64,000 nt of DNA from the NCBI RefSeq assembly GCF_019649055.1, contig NW_026570246.1:248001-312000 (forward strand). Direction: 5' to 3'. The DNA is from Paramacrobiotus metropolitanus. Its lineage: Eukaryota; Tardigrada; Eutardigrada; Parachela; Macrobiotidae. This document shows positions 1-12,690 of this stretch, one piece after another (the first letter of the stretch is position 1; every line of letters begins with the position of its first letter). Under the pieces are notes generated by a model. The model made no database searches and was not told the DNA's origin. It worked only from the letters and a program-made list of their open reading frames with translations. The translations under genes were made by a program, and so were the position numbers.

Positions 1-1320
1 TCAGTTAACGATTAAAATAGCGTTGTAGTTTGTATTTGATACACGTTATTCACATCATGCTCGAAAAGAGCGTTTTGCTTTCTTCAAGCTCTTTTATAAA
101 TGGTCATATCAATCCACGTTTTCACATTCCCGCTTGCAATGGTGAAAATGCGGGATCATAATAATTATTATTGGCTCACATATACTTCTTACCAGTAACG
201 TTATATTCGTTACTAACTCGTACAGATACAGTGCTTTTATACTTACTTCGTAAATTCACCAGGTCCCAACTCCATGCGTATTGTACTCGTACAGTAGTTT
301 AGTTTGTACGAACGGTAATACCAAATTTATTAGCTTTTTTTAGGAAAATGCGTAAACTTTGCAAAAATATTAGTTATTTAGTACGAAAGCCGGTCAAATT
401 TTCAGTGCTAGAAATAAAAGCGCTAATTTTATGGTTTCAGTAAAACATATCTAAAATTATCTAAAATGGGCATATCTAAAATTATATAACTATACTCGTA
501 CAGTATCTGTATGGTTCATAATTTAGTTGAACACTGGTCAATCATGAGAAATTTTTCAAATCAGAGGCAGCCAATCCCAAGAAATGCATTCTCATCTCGG
601 ATATCATTTGGAATGCCCAGGTTGTGAGTTTCGGTTTACCTTACATACAGAGTACTGCAGTTAACTTTTGTTGTGCTGATGTACAGATACAGTAGATTTG
701 TACAATGCAATATAAATTACTGGGTATTAACAATAAAATAAAATTATGTGGAGAATTGAAAGATATTATACCATATGCATGCAGTGGCTAGTGGCTACTG
801 TATCTTCGAAAAGCAGGACATTTCCCTACATAAGTAATATAGATATCTTTGTGTGAAATGCTTATTTGCTGTAATTCCGTTACCGAATTCTTATCGGTCA
901 AGGTGCGGCTTTAATATTAATTCAAATACATTTCCAAGATTCCACCGTAATGTTTTTCGTAGATTTGCTTAGACTTCAATTTGTGTACACGAGCATCCGT
1001 CTGATAATGCTGCAAATGATGATTTACATTGTTTGAACAAGCTACGGTTTACCGATTACAATAATTACTCGGCAAAATGGTTAATATTACCAAATAATGG
1101 TCTGTCATATTTCCTGTATCGTCTGCATAAAAGGTTGCAGTTGTATTAAGTTCAGTAGTTCAGTAGTACCCGGGACCCTCCACTTGTCGTATTAGAATTA
1201 ATTGCGAATACTTGTGTCAAAGCGTTCTAAAAGATTATCCAACTAAATTCATGCTTATAAGTGTCTGCAAACTTTCAACTTAATCCTTAATCTTATTGAA
1301 TTAAGACCGGCAGCTGGAAC
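1..1320. other. Intergenic region upstream of the phosphatase gene
   Basis: AT-rich DNA with no convincing exon on either strand. Short motifs such as ctcgtacag and gtacagatacagta recur here and elsewhere in intergenic DNA of the window. The last part presumably holds the phosphatase promoter, but no clear core element is visible. Confidence 0.5.
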
Positions 1321-4246
1321 ATGAAGCGCCTTACGTGTTCGGGCCATATTTTCGGGATTATAACGTATTTTTTAGCTGCATGTTTAATTATTAATTGTGT
1401 GGATGCGGAAAGTAAGTACAGCGTGGACCAAAATAAATTATGACGACTAATGATTATGTATGACGGTATTTGAAACAATTCCAATAATTAGCATGCGCAT
1501 ATGCATATTGCACAATATCAAAACTGCTGCTTATTGTTAGGCGCACAGGAATGGACAGAGAAAGCCAAAGAAGAACTGCGCATCGCACTGCAAACTAAAC
1601 CAATTGAAGTGCGTCCGAAAAACGTGATATTCTTTTTGGGTGATGGAATGGGCATCGCGACGCTGACCGCTGCCCGGATTTACAAAGGTCAACGGGAAGG
1701 AAGAACCGGGGAAGAAGGTTTCTTGGCGTTCGAGCGGTTTCCACATGTCGGATTGTCTAAGGTGGCAATTTAATAAGAATATCTATATATCAAAGCAGGC
1801 AACACCAGAGAAAAATTAAAAAGGTTTTTCGGTTAGACATATGCAGATAACACGCAGACAACGGATTCGGCTGCTGCGGCGACCGCATTTCTGTGCGGAG
1901 TCAAGACCAACCGAGGCGTCCTAGGCGTCAACAGCAATGTGAAACAGGGCAATTTCAGCGCGGTTCCGGAAAATGAAATATCCTCCATTTTCTCCTGGGC
2001 GCAAAATGCCGGAAAAGCGACGGGAATCGTAACCACCACATCTGTGACACATGCAAGTACAATCTCTATCAATTTTTTTGCTTGTATAGCACTTTACGTA
2101 AATACCATGCAGTGATTTATGGTAATAGCAGACAGGCCGAGCAGCATTTATGAGCGAAAGGCTCAACATCCATTTGTGTTATTATTAAATTATTGTGCCA
2201 TAAAAATTAATTGCAATTTCAAAATTCAGTTTTAATTTTACTCAGAATCGTTTGTACAACAAACAGGCATCGCCAGCTGCAGCGTACGCCCATTCTGCTT
2301 CTCGGAGTTGGGAAAGCGATAAATCCATGCCCCAAGAAGCGAAAGCATTTTCTAAAGACATTGCACGCCAGCTGATAGAAGACACGCCAGGAAAAAATCT
2401 GAATGTCAGTATATATACATGGAAGTTCTAATCAGAACATCAAAATTTAATGTCCGCAAACGGGTAATTTAGTTGCGCAGAATCAGTTGTATCTTCTTTA
2501 TCTGCAAAATCAAAAAAATGTGTAAAATGTTTGGTAGGTAATTATGGGCGGCGGACGATTGAATTTTTTACCAAGCAGTGCGATAGATCTTCCATCAAAC
2601 CAGTCAGGTAATTTATACCGAGCGCCAGTAGTACCAATAATGTACAAATGTAAAATTGCAAAACCCTAAAACAGAATAATTTTAAGATCTATATATCCAT
2701 GTTCTGGAAATAAAACTAGTCATGCCAAAATGACCCAGCTATTTAGTTCATTGCGTCAACGTTTGATACGTTTTTGTGTGCAGGAAATCGTGGTGATGAT
2801 CGTGACCTTTTACAACTATGGCGTCAGATGAAATCCAACACCTCTGAAGGCTCAACGTCGCACATTGTGACGGACAACGCTCAACTTAGCCAACTTAATG
2901 CATCGAACACGACAAACGTTTTAGGTATTTACCTTTTAGTTATCATGGAAAAGCCATATTTTAAAATTAAGGTCACCCTCAGCAGTTGCGATAGAAGTTT
3001 TGTGCAAAAATGGAATTCCTGTGCAGTGTGCAACTGGGGTCTGTTGGATAAAGTGGCGTAGTTGCAATATCGTTTTTGACACAGTGGAGACTGGACGGTA
3101 GAAAATGTACAGGTTTAATTTTTAGGGCTATTCAGCAGGGATCACATGGAATATGAGCTTCTACGTAATCGAAGTGCCGCTACTGCCACAGAGCCACCAC
3201 TTCGTGTAATGACCAGGAAAGCCTTGGAAATTCTGCAAAAATATCCAAACGGGTTTTTTCTCATGGTGGAAGCCGGCAAAATTGACTCCGGTCACCATTC
3301 GGGAATGGCCAAACGCGCACTGCATGATACATTGGAATTTGAAGCGGCAGTGGAAGAAGCTCTGAAAATGGTTTCCACCAATGATACATTGATTTTAGGT
3401 ATTCACCCGCGTTCCACATTATTTACGGTGATCCATTAAACGGAACACCGAACATATTTCTCCCAGAGATGGTCAGAGCAAGATTGGAATATCAAGAAAT
3501 ACACATCATTTTGTAACCTTTGTTCTTCATTGCAGTGACCGCTGACCATTCTCATACCTTGGGATTGGCTGGTTTTGCGGAACGAGGTATTGTATATAGA
3601 TTGTGCACCGCTATTATGAATGGCTATATCTGTACGTGAACGTTAATTGTCAAGCCATGTACAAAGGTACTACAGTTTATAAGAACCCACATTAATGTAC
3701 GTACAGTGAGTCTTTAAAATTGTAGTATTTTGATACTAAGATCATTATATACAGCTTTCTGTGGGTGTTTTCTGTGCAGGCACTTCCATACTGAAATTTG
3801 GAGGGGTCGGAGACGATCAAAAGCCGTACCTTACACTGTCGTACGCCAACGGACCCGGTCACGTAAAGGAATGGCCCAGAAGGAATCTGACGGAGGTGGA
3901 CACCGGTATGAGTTAATTTTTTTCACTGGTGGATCATCTCACGTCCGCTAATTTCGATTACGTCATGGTAGAAGCCGATGATTTTCGGCAAGACGCTCTC
4001 GTTCCGCGGAGTTCCGAAACACATGGTGGTGAAGATGTGGCGATTTACGCGACGGGACCGTTTGCGCATTTATTTCACAGTCTGCACGAGCAGAACTACA
4101 TTGCGGTGGCCTTGGACTATGCTGCTTGCTATCGCAATCAGACTCCGGCGCACTGCATAGATCTTGGCAATGGCTCAATTCAATTTCGACTAAATGCTCT
4201 GGTTACCTTGACCTTTGTTTTCTCTTATTTAATGGTACATATTTGA
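1321..4246 (+). CDS. Alkaline phosphatase, GPI-anchored type
   Basis: Secreted or cell-surface metalloenzyme that hydrolyses phosphate monoesters. Ten exons fit: 1321-1411, 1541-1761, 1837-2056, 2277-2404, 2538-2607, 2784-2924, 3126-3398, 3536-3586, 3780-3905 and 3972-4246. They sum to 1596 nt, or 531 residues, a normal family length. Residues 1-29 form a hydrophobic signal peptide. Seen are the metal site GDGMG (D65), the phosphorylated serine in TDSAAAATA (S115), VTADHSH (382-388) and ETHGGED (456-462), all family hallmarks. The C-terminus ends in a hydrophobic stretch after a polar spacer, as in GPI-attachment signals, so surface anchoring is inferred. The intron at 3906-3971 is only 66 nt. 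The acceptor for exon 4 (2276) was chosen because it restores HATAAYAHSA, which aligns with the family; another AG lies a few bases upstream. The gene converges on the phosphorylase kinase gene, about 145 bp away. Confidence 0.93.
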
Positions 4247-4390
4247 GTAATTTTTATCTGACTTCTATTTTCTTGAGCAACAACCTGAAAAACCCGCTAA
4301 AACACTATCAATTTCTCTAAAAACCCTACAATCTCAGCTGAAAGAAAGCGAATACCACAACTTCTGGTTAAAGACAATACAAGGCGACAT

Positions 4391-7300
4391 TCAAACGATA
4401 CAACATGCTTCGTCCGCAGCGCATTGCACCGAATACTCGGCCTCCTGGTGCAGCAGCAAATCAACGACTGCTCCAGCCAGATACATCCCAGTAACCTGAA
4501 AAAAAAACAAGTTAAAAACCTGATGCGGAAAAGTTTTGCGAGAGCTATGCTATAAAGAATGGAAGGGCGAATTAGAAGGCGAATTAGACCATATTTCACC
4601 TGTGGAGGCTGTTGGTAAAAGAAATCAATATCATATTCTTTTTTATCGGCAGCCCCGTCACGTTTTCTGTAATCCTTCAGAAACCGTTCAAATGCCGCAT
4701 GCACAAATTTATCCGTGTCCAAGGGATCAATAAAATACAATTCAGGGTTTCTTTCCAGGATCGTATTAATCACCATGACCAATTCCACGACCAGTTGGCG
4801 GTACGCGGGATGTTCTATCCGGTCCAACAAGGCGTCAATCTTCAGAGCAAAATTCAGCTCATACAGAGTCATATCGGTCACCGTTGGAATTTGCGGCATC
4901 AGATGATCCGCTACTTTAATGCCCTCGTTACACCGATGGAGAATATTCCAGAAACAATCGTAAAACTTCCTCGGCACACGATTTAAACAGCCATCCAGGT
5001 GGCGACGCTGCATGGGCGTCAGTTTGTGGCTCTCCGTATCCGGATCCAAGCCCTGCTTGATCAACGACGGCAGTGTTAGAACTTCCAGCAGCAAATCCTG
5101 CACATCAAACGGCGACAAAGTGTAAATGTATTCTTCTTGGAAGTCCGGGTGATCCATTTGCGAATATTTTAAATACAAGGTCAGTGCCTGTACAATCCAT
5201 CCAATGCGAATCTTCAGCATCCCATCAAAAATACTAGGCATTGTTTCTACTAGCTTTCCGATACTGAGCAATAGTTCTTGTTGCAAAACTGCCGCAGATG
5301 GATGATGCTGTTCGCATGTGGAATAGATCAGCTGTTTAATCTGCAGGGGCGTCACCGGTTTATCGATAATGGCTTCTTCGTGCTTGAACATCCCCACGCG
5401 CACCTGTTTTCCACGGACGAGAATCGTCGTGATCGATGGTGCCAAACTGGCCACCACTTTCTGCAATAATGCCGAACAATAGCGCACAACATCCCATTTC
5501 TTTAGTGTTGCACACTGTCGAATGAGACTCTCCAGGCGCTGCTGCACGGTGACATTGTTAACGGAATCCACCACAAAATTATTTCCCTGCCGGCGGAGGA
5601 GAATGGCCAAGAGATAACTCTGACCATGCGACGATTCGCAGCAGTTCAGCGCATCAATGACATCGTGTACGCTGCGGTCCTTATACTCCTCCAGTGTTTT
5701 ATGGGTAGCGGAGTTGCGCATCGATACAGCACGCGGCACATCCATCAGGCTGCGGAAGACGGGAGACGGATCGACAATTTCTTTGAAGGACTGAAATGAT
5801 CGCTTCATGGTTGACAAATCCACGACGAAATCTAAATGCTCGATACAGGAAGACGACAGAAAATTCTGCAGGAAGCCCGTGCGGACGCGGATTCCGTTGC
5901 AATCACCCAAACGGAAACTGGCCAGGAGTTTCAACATCTCCGCCGACTGCTGACCGCGAACCATTTCCTCGCGCACCAAGCATAGCATTGTCGGACGTCC
6001 GTGGACTTTCCATCGGCTGGCAACAAAAGCTAAACCGGTACGAATGTCGTCCATTAGCATCGATTGGTCATACGAGAGGTAGAAGTCCGACATTTCAAAA
6101 AATAATGGATAACATATTGCGGTTTCTCCAGCCACACGATAAATCTTCGACTGCAATCACAATCACAATTCAAAATGAATAAACTTTTCACTGCTCGCTT
6201 TGAACCACGCAAAACATATGCGTGCATGCGGTTTCCGTGAAGCGGTTAGCAAAATTATAACAAATCGAAAATGGCTGATATAAAACAAAACGTCAAACAA
6301 AACTAAACTAAAGACAATGGCGAAAAACTAGACACAATGCCAAAGCAAACAAAAAACATTTTTGTAACCGGCATACTACTGTACCGATATACTGTTGTAC
6401 AGATACAAGAGAACAAAGCTGAATCTAAATCGATATCTCAGATTTGGCAAAATGAGCCCTTTTAAAATCAACAAGAACTACTCGCAAATACAGTATCACC
6501 AATTCACACGCTGGAAGACTAAAACTGTAGTCAAGTACTGTATATCTGTAAGACTGTATTAACTTACGGTGCTCAGTGGTCCAAAAGGGCGTTTAGGTCG
6601 TCCGCTCAATCCCAGCTTGTCTTCTTCGCCCAATTTGGAATATACTTCTGTTAGATCTTTGGGCGACCAGATCTGTATGGGCTCGATCTGATGTGGTGTC
6701 TGTGTCTGCACTCCGTACGTCGCCAACAACGCCTGCAAGCGCACTGATTCCGCAATCAGCACCACCTGCACCGCTAAATCCGTCGGAATGACCGTCGAAA
6801 ACGAGCTGTATCGGGTCTTCTTCAGTGGACGATGTGCCGCCGGCATATATCGCCGCAGTGGATCCAGTTCATTGGCATCGATAAGCCCTTCCACTAGGAG
6901 CTGCGAGATGATGAACAACGCCTGACCCCAGACGAAAATCTCTCCCTCTCCATCGGGATCCTCCGTGCTGGGCAGGCGGTCTTGACTGCCCGGATTGGCG
7001 ATTTCGGCTTCGATGAATTCCGATGGAACATAATAATACCGCGGCAGCACCACATCCCCATCGAAGCTTTCTTTGAGCAGCGGTTCGAGTAATTTCTGAA
7101 AGGTCTCCACTTGTTGCGTATCACCGTGAAATACCTGTCGCAACCACAAACCTATGTCACAATCAAGCAGCTCATAACAATGCAATTCGCGTACCCCGTC
7201 AATAATCAGATACACGAAGAACACCGGCCATTCACATTCAATCCCATCAAACTGCTTCACTTCCGCTGGCTCATAGTAACGCCGATTTTTATCCTCCAAA

Positions 7301-9400
7301 ACGGTCCCGAAGCCATCTCGAAGGAAGCGCTTAAACCCATATTTACCTGAACAGAGAAAATAACCTTCCCGTAAGTTATTCAGTTGCCTTCAACGGCGAA
7401 AATTTTTATCGCAAAAATTACCCGAGTCAGTTCGGCTGTTAGGCAAATTTTATGTGCTTACCTAATAATTTCCTCTGCATTTTATCCATTGTGGCTTTAA
7501 AGACAACTGGCTTATGCACAGCAAAGCAAGGATAGCTCAAAGTTGGGATAAGGGAAGCATCCGTATTCTGGAAAAAAGATAATTCTTAACAACGTGCAAT
7601 GCAAGTATACACGAAGTTTGCAACTGCAGCGTACTTTTGAACTAGATTCGCGGGGAAGCATCGTTTCCAGAGTTGTGCGGTTCCGATTGTGGGCATCCAC
7701 ATCCGCATAAACAACCGACCAGGAAGCACCATGTTCGCCAAATAAATTAAACCCATTAATACTTTCCAAAGCAACTTTGGCCATCCCAATGGAGCTGCAA
7801 ACATGAAAAGTCAAGTAACAAGCAGTAACAATTTAAAAATGAATATCGAAAGACCAACAACGGTAAAAGCAGTAACAAGCCGTCAGTTTCACCTAGCATG
7901 CAGTTCAGGATTTCCGGTGTTGTACTTGTCGCCGCGCTCCCACATACCAAAATCCTAACGCCAAACAAATTCAGGTTTATTGGGGCAAACAGGAACGGTT
8001 CTAGCAGCATACCGGTATTCGGTAAGCACGCTCCAGGTAAAAAACCAAATTCTGCACTAGATGCACTTCTTCCATGGTGAAAATAACTTTCAGTCCAGAT
8101 TCAATCATTTGCGTCAGATACAGCAGATACAGGGCAACAACATCAATCTGCAGATGTGGATACTGTGAATCGCCAATGGGATCGCCATCCAGGACACGAA
8201 AACGACTGTGAAGGGCAAATAACGGTATCTGATCGTTTTTGAATTTCTCCAGGAGGTCGGCCTGGTTCATCCAGCAATACAAGATACCGCGCATACATTT
8301 CACCGCTAAAAATAGATTTAGTATCACTTTTAGAGCAAGAAAAGTACAACAATGCGATACAACTGAAACAACATCACGTAACAAAACTGCCGTGTTAGAC
8401 AATCCAGATGCAACGAAAATATAACGTGTAAAACTGTAAAATTATTAAACAAAGCCAGTCAGAAACCGATACGAGTGCTTCTATTCAAAGAATCCTCCCA
8501 AAATAATTCTTTATCAGAGGCTATGACCTTACTTACCGCACTGCCCGAGTTCGTTCGCTCGGCCGTGATCGTCGTCGATTCGTTTGTACGCTCTCGATAC
8601 TGCCCAAACTGCAGCGTTGGCATAAATCATGTCCCGCACATGCCCATCTTCCGCATCGGCCTTATCCGTAACGTAGAGTCCAAGTGACTCGTGCTGATAA
8701 TGCAGGATTTGGCGTTTGACTGTAAGAATGCAAGTCTGCTATATTTAACATCTAACGAGCATGCCATGCATATCCCGCATATTAAAAATATCATCGGCTT
8801 AATATCACGCAATGTGAAATCAGTGGGACAATACAGTGACTGTAACATAGAAAAAACTCCACAGAACTAATATTCCATGAATTTCCGTCTCCAAAATTTG
8901 TATCAGTTATTGCAGCTTAAAGTATGCCTCTGCTTCAGCTGGAATGTATGCAAAAAAATTTATGCAGATGCAGCTTCATGCTGGACTAATGCAGAAGTCA
9001 TGAGGCATGTACTTCGAGCAGTAATTTAACTTTTAAAGCATTGGTAACTGGTATACCACGACACTGCGTAGTAGTCGCGGATATATTTGATATAAATTTT
9101 CTCTCGTTCATAAAAAGATATTGTGAATCTTTCGCTCTTACCCATCAAGTAATAAAATTCCAATCTGGCCAGAGATTTCGTGTAGTCATTCTCCTGCGTC
9201 TGGTGTTGTGCAGGTTCGGCGACAACCGTGGCCGACACGTAGGGCGCAGTGGAGCCATGGCGTTTCAAGTCGGGCCGCTGTTGACTGTCCTGCAGTTGCA
9301 TTTCATGACGCGTCAGTTCATTGGTAAGCATGAATGATCCCGAATAACGCCGATTATTCGAATGAGGCGACTGTGGAAGTGCCAATCTCGAAATAGCCAT
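4391..9400 (-). CDS. PHKB: Phosphorylase b kinase regulatory subunit beta
   Basis: Regulatory subunit of the kinase that activates glycogen phosphorylase in the cytoplasm. In transcript order the exons are 9400-9142, 8719-8537, 8305-8013, 7954-7893, 7794-7635, 7567-7462, 7346-6568, 6150-4600 and 4495-4391, 3498 nt in total, giving 1165 residues; human beta is about 1090. The chain follows the beta subunit throughout: [65 protein letters not shown] and [17 protein letters not shown]. The last motif and its flanks distinguish beta from alpha. The final exon ends in CCIV, a prenylation-type CaaX box, matching the known lipid modification of this family. The start is the first ATG (9400) of the first exon. 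NAA38 lies 114 bp upstream on the same strand. Confidence 0.95.
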
Positions 9401-9514
9401 GACTGCACTACCGACAACAGGCCTGTCACGGCAAAAGCAAAACAAACACGCACTTCACCGCGAAGAAGGCTGAATCGTCTTGTACGCGCGCACCCGTTTA
9501 CACACACACTGGCT

Positions 9515-9868
9515 TCACGAACTTGCAGACTCAACAAATAATCCCTTGAGATTCTTCCCATTAACCATGGCCAGCCCAATCAGACGGGGCTCCACGGCGT
9601 TGGCAGCGAAGTCGTGCTCGTTCTCGTATTCTTTGGCGCCACCCAGAATGATGTTCTGGTCGTGATCGGTGCACAAGAAGGTGCCCACGATTACACGGTC
9701 GTCCAGCAGAATCACTTTGAATTCACGGTTAAACAGATCCGCGATTTGCTGGCGTCCGGGTGTGGAGTATACGGGACCGGAAGATGAAGGAGATGCAAGA
9801 GTATTTTCGCTGTCTTGGGAGTATTCTCGCTCTTGAGGTTCCTGAGGCGGAACTCCCGTCTGATCCAT
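9515..9868 (-). CDS. NAA38: NatC auxiliary subunit, LSM-domain protein NAA38
   Basis: Small Sm-fold subunit of the NatC N-terminal acetyltransferase, which acetylates nascent proteins at the ribosome. The single exon encodes 117 residues; human NAA38 has 125. After a Ser/Gly/Pro-rich N-terminus come the Sm1 motif (FKVILLDDRVIVGTFLCTD followed by QNIILG) and the Sm2 motif (PRLIGLAMVNGKN). TFLCTDxDxNIILG and the LIGLAMV ending fit NAA38 better than the spliceosomal LSm proteins. The frame is open further upstream, but the first ATG is at 9866-9868. The stop lies 114 bp before the phosphorylase kinase start, so the two genes may be close tandem units or share transcription. Confidence 0.85.
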   Translation of the reverse strand: MDQTGVPPQEPQEREYSQDSENTLASPSSSGPVYSTPGRQQIADLFNREFKVILLDDRVIVGTFLCTDHDQNIILGGAKEYENEHDFAANAVEPRLIGLAMVNGKNLKGLFVESASS

Positions 9869-10104
9869 CAATTCCCAATTCACATGAAGCAAATGGCTGT
9901 ATCACAGAATGCTGCACTGTTGATCTGATCGATGCAAAATCAACGATCCTGCACAAAATCAGTTCTTACTTCCCAGTAATTTCCGATCAACGTTGAAGCT
10001 AGAACACGATTACAAGAATGTGCAAAATTTATGAAATAACAAAAAGTAGTCAAAAAGTGCAAAATGCCACTGCAGCACTTGTACGACTGTGTCGTTGTGA
10101 CAAA

Positions 10105-10143
10105 CATCTCGGGTGTTTGTCACAACGACAAACACCCGAGATG
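10105..10143. repeat. Perfect 17-bp inverted repeat (hairpin)
   Basis: The arm catctcgggtgtttgtc (10105-10121) is followed after a 5-base loop by its exact reverse complement (10127-10143). The right arm runs straight into the direct repeat that follows. Confidence 0.9.
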
Positions 10144-10201
10144 CAACTTATCCAGTCGCGACTCTACAGCTACATGCAACTTATCCAGTCGCGACTCTAC
10201 A
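10141..10201. repeat. Tandem 33-bp direct repeat, two copies
   Basis: A unit starting atgcaacttatccagtcgcg occurs at 10141-10173 and again from 10174, identical for at least 28 bases. No coding role is apparent. Confidence 0.85.
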
Positions 10202-10415
10202 CTCTCCAGCTCTACTTCCATGACTTCCCACAGGAATTTTATGGATAGTGGAGAATGGAGATACTGGAGAACGGGCAAATATGAATTTTCCGGAAATAAG
10301 CTTTTGCCATAAGGAATCGTAATTATCGTACCCCGCCATACCATACCCCGCCGTCTGACTTTGTCATCGATACTTTCGCATTCTCGTACTGTATTTTATG
10401 CTGAAACATTTCCAG

Positions 10416-10620
10416 GGTTCAGCGTAAATTCTTGTTCATGTACAGTCGTCCAGGTATTATCGCAGTCACCAGTGTTTACACAGAAAGAGATTTACAACAG
10501 CAGGTGGATGAGATCCACCAATCCAGAGAAACTGCCCTTTTTTTCGTTAACACAGCGGGCACCTTTAAAACAAAGAGTACATCCAAAGTCCAAACTGATC
10601 CGATCAACCTCACTCAATAA
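10416..10620 (+). CDS. Orphan exon, possibly the last exon of an unknown gene
   Basis: After a good acceptor (tttccag at 10409-10415) the DNA stays open for about 68 codons to a stop at 10618-10620. The peptide has a coding-like composition (FMYSRPGIIAVTSVYTE, then DLQQQVDEIHQSRE, then a Thr/Lys-rich tail ending INLTQ). I do not recognise it and found no upstream exon that joins it. It could be the end of a small gene starting between 9.9 and 10.4 kb, or a gene remnant. Confidence 0.3.
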
Positions 10621-12477
10621 AAACCATCAGTACCGGGGATTCTGGTGTAAACCGTAAGCATAAGCACAGGGGCGCAAACTGTTCGCGGGCTCAGGCATTG
10701 GTAAACTCATGGAAGCATTCCGTTCTTGAACAATGCCGCTTCCAGAAAACACTTCGGAAATTCATGACCACATCTCCGCTGCATTTAAGGGAACGAAATC
10801 ACGGTACACAAATTTTTCGAACAGCATCCCTTTTCCGCGGCGCTCTCTGTGTCTTCAGGACTGCAAAGAAATGACTATTCAATTTCAGTAAATCTCATAA
10901 AGAAAACACGATCATAATATCGCAACGAACATTTGCGCATAAAGCCACAAACCGTGTAAATGCACCGCTGCCGCACCACTCTGCTCCTATTCCACTGGCG
11001 TCCACAGAAATCATTTGCCCGAATCTTTTGCACTGATGAAATCATCTCGAGTAGCGGACTCTGATACAAAATTGCGTTATAAAAATTAATCAGAAATGTA
11101 CTTCCTGTCAACCATACATACGGCATGCCAAAAAGGCACACCACAGAACGCACCGGATGCTCTTGTTGGAAGATTCTGCACATGCATTCTGGTTTCTTCA
11201 GCGACATGTATCGACTGTGTTGCTACTGCACTGGGGATGGGCAGATGGTGGATCATCGGTGCTCTAACCCTCTGTGGTCGTGGCGGTGGGAGCCGTGGGG
11301 CTGCGGGGTTCCTTTGCACTCTACGTCAAAGAAAGTTATCACGACTAACACTAGACTGTGACAATGTGGCAAGAGCATTAAGTAACTGAAACCCTTGCCG
11401 TCACCGTGTGCTCGGTTACATTCCTGAGGGATTAAAATGAAAAAATGTGATTTAACTATGTATATTCGCGTGGAATACAACAGCAAGTCCCGTCATTTGC
11501 ACTATCAATCAAATTAAATAACCATAGTACTACAACACCAAAATTCCTTTTGATCCGATCTTCAGAACGAACCTCACAACGAAGATCCGCTCTGGCCCAG
11601 CGACAGGATACTCTTCTTCCGACACATCATCAAAACATTCATCCGTCCATGCAACAGGCACCTCACGATCACTGCAATAATTACGGACAATTTAAAAAGC
11701 AACCTACTGATTCCAACACCGAAGTACTGGTACACAGATTCAAGAAATCATTAGAAATGACGATCACGAAGTACCCCAATGACAGGTATGACATTTTAAC
11801 GTTATGAATCCTCTGATCTTCGTTATCCATATGTCGCAGCAACGCGAAAATAGCTCACCCCATCACTGATCGTTTCTCGTTTTTTAGTCAGACTATATCA
11901 CAATGGCAGATTCCCGTGAGAAGGCGAAAGGTTATGCTCTCATGGTTCTGTCTCAGAACTCAAATCCAGCTGGGCAGATAACCAACACAAGTCGTATGCG
12001 GAGGTACTTTTACAATGCGACACAAAACCGTGTTTCTTGCAGATTCTATAAAAAATCAAACTGATCCAGTTAAATGATTTTGTGCTCAGTTAATAGTAAG
12101 AACAGTGGAACAGCAGAAGCTATGTGCTGTTACTGCGTAGCAGCAAAATTGTAAAACAGTAAAAGTTATAAAAACCCTAGCGGGGCGTCCCCCCGTGGGA
12201 CTGTTCCGAAGGACGGGTTTTATTACATAATAACTGCAAAAAACTTCTGTTGTGGAGTTGTTTACTGGGAAGATTGCCTGAGTGCAAGCTGGACGGCTAT
12301 TTTAGCGATATAGTCTGCGGCAAGTGCAACCACCTCGCGTACGCGCATACGTGTATTAGTCTCGACTTTGGGTACCAGTACCTGATTCCGACTGCCACTA
12401 TCTCCAAAACTTGCAGCATCAGTTTTTCGTTGTCACTTTAACGAACCTTCCCAGTTGATGTTTCAGAATAGAGAATA
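10621..12477. other. Gene-poor stretch with weak exon-like signals
   Basis: No recognisable protein. A plus-strand segment at about 11550-11775 ends in a usable donor (ag/gtatga), and an acceptor at 11887 could continue it for about 35 codons to a stop near 12000. This weak hint of a transcript has no homology I know. At 12176-12230 a GC-rich hairpin is flanked by complementary aaaaccc and gggtttt arms. Confidence 0.35.
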
Positions 12478-12690
12478 AAATTTTAGAATTTTTTGATATT
12501 TTGAAAGTAGGTTTTTATGGAGAACCAAGAAAGTTAGTTTTGTTTTGGTTTCTCGTAGACTTAGCATAGGTCCGTCCGATGGAGGCGTTGCTTGCACCCT
12601 ATGCTATGTCTACGAGAAACCAAAACAAGCATAACTTTCTTGGTTCCCTAAAAAACACTTATCAGAGATCAAAAAGCGTCAAATTTTTCT
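12478..12690. mobile_element. Foldback/MITE-like element
   Basis: Two arms of roughly 90 bases (12478-12570 and 12598-12690) are imperfect reverse complements around a 27-base centre. The inner half is nearly exact: ttttggtttctcgtagac on the left matches gtctacgagaaaccaaaa on the right. The outer parts are diverged. It has no coding capacity. This is the shape of a non-autonomous DNA transposon, and no clear target-site duplication was fixed. Confidence 0.7.

Larger units (their letters stand above)
9869..10415. other. Intergenic, with compact inverted and direct repeats
   Basis: Presumed promoter of NAA38 plus a repeat cluster at 10105-10201 that is listed separately. I see no gene here. 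Confidence 0.5.

Noticed and set aside
4297-4599. Direct continuation of the long minus-strand PHKB frame to 4297
   Set aside because: It reads through an intron. A gtgaaa donor at 4599 and an exon at 4391-4495 give the conserved C-terminus instead.
11096-11389. 97-codon plus-strand frame with Cys and Gly
   Set aside because: Codon pattern and composition look random, and the opposite strand is equally open.
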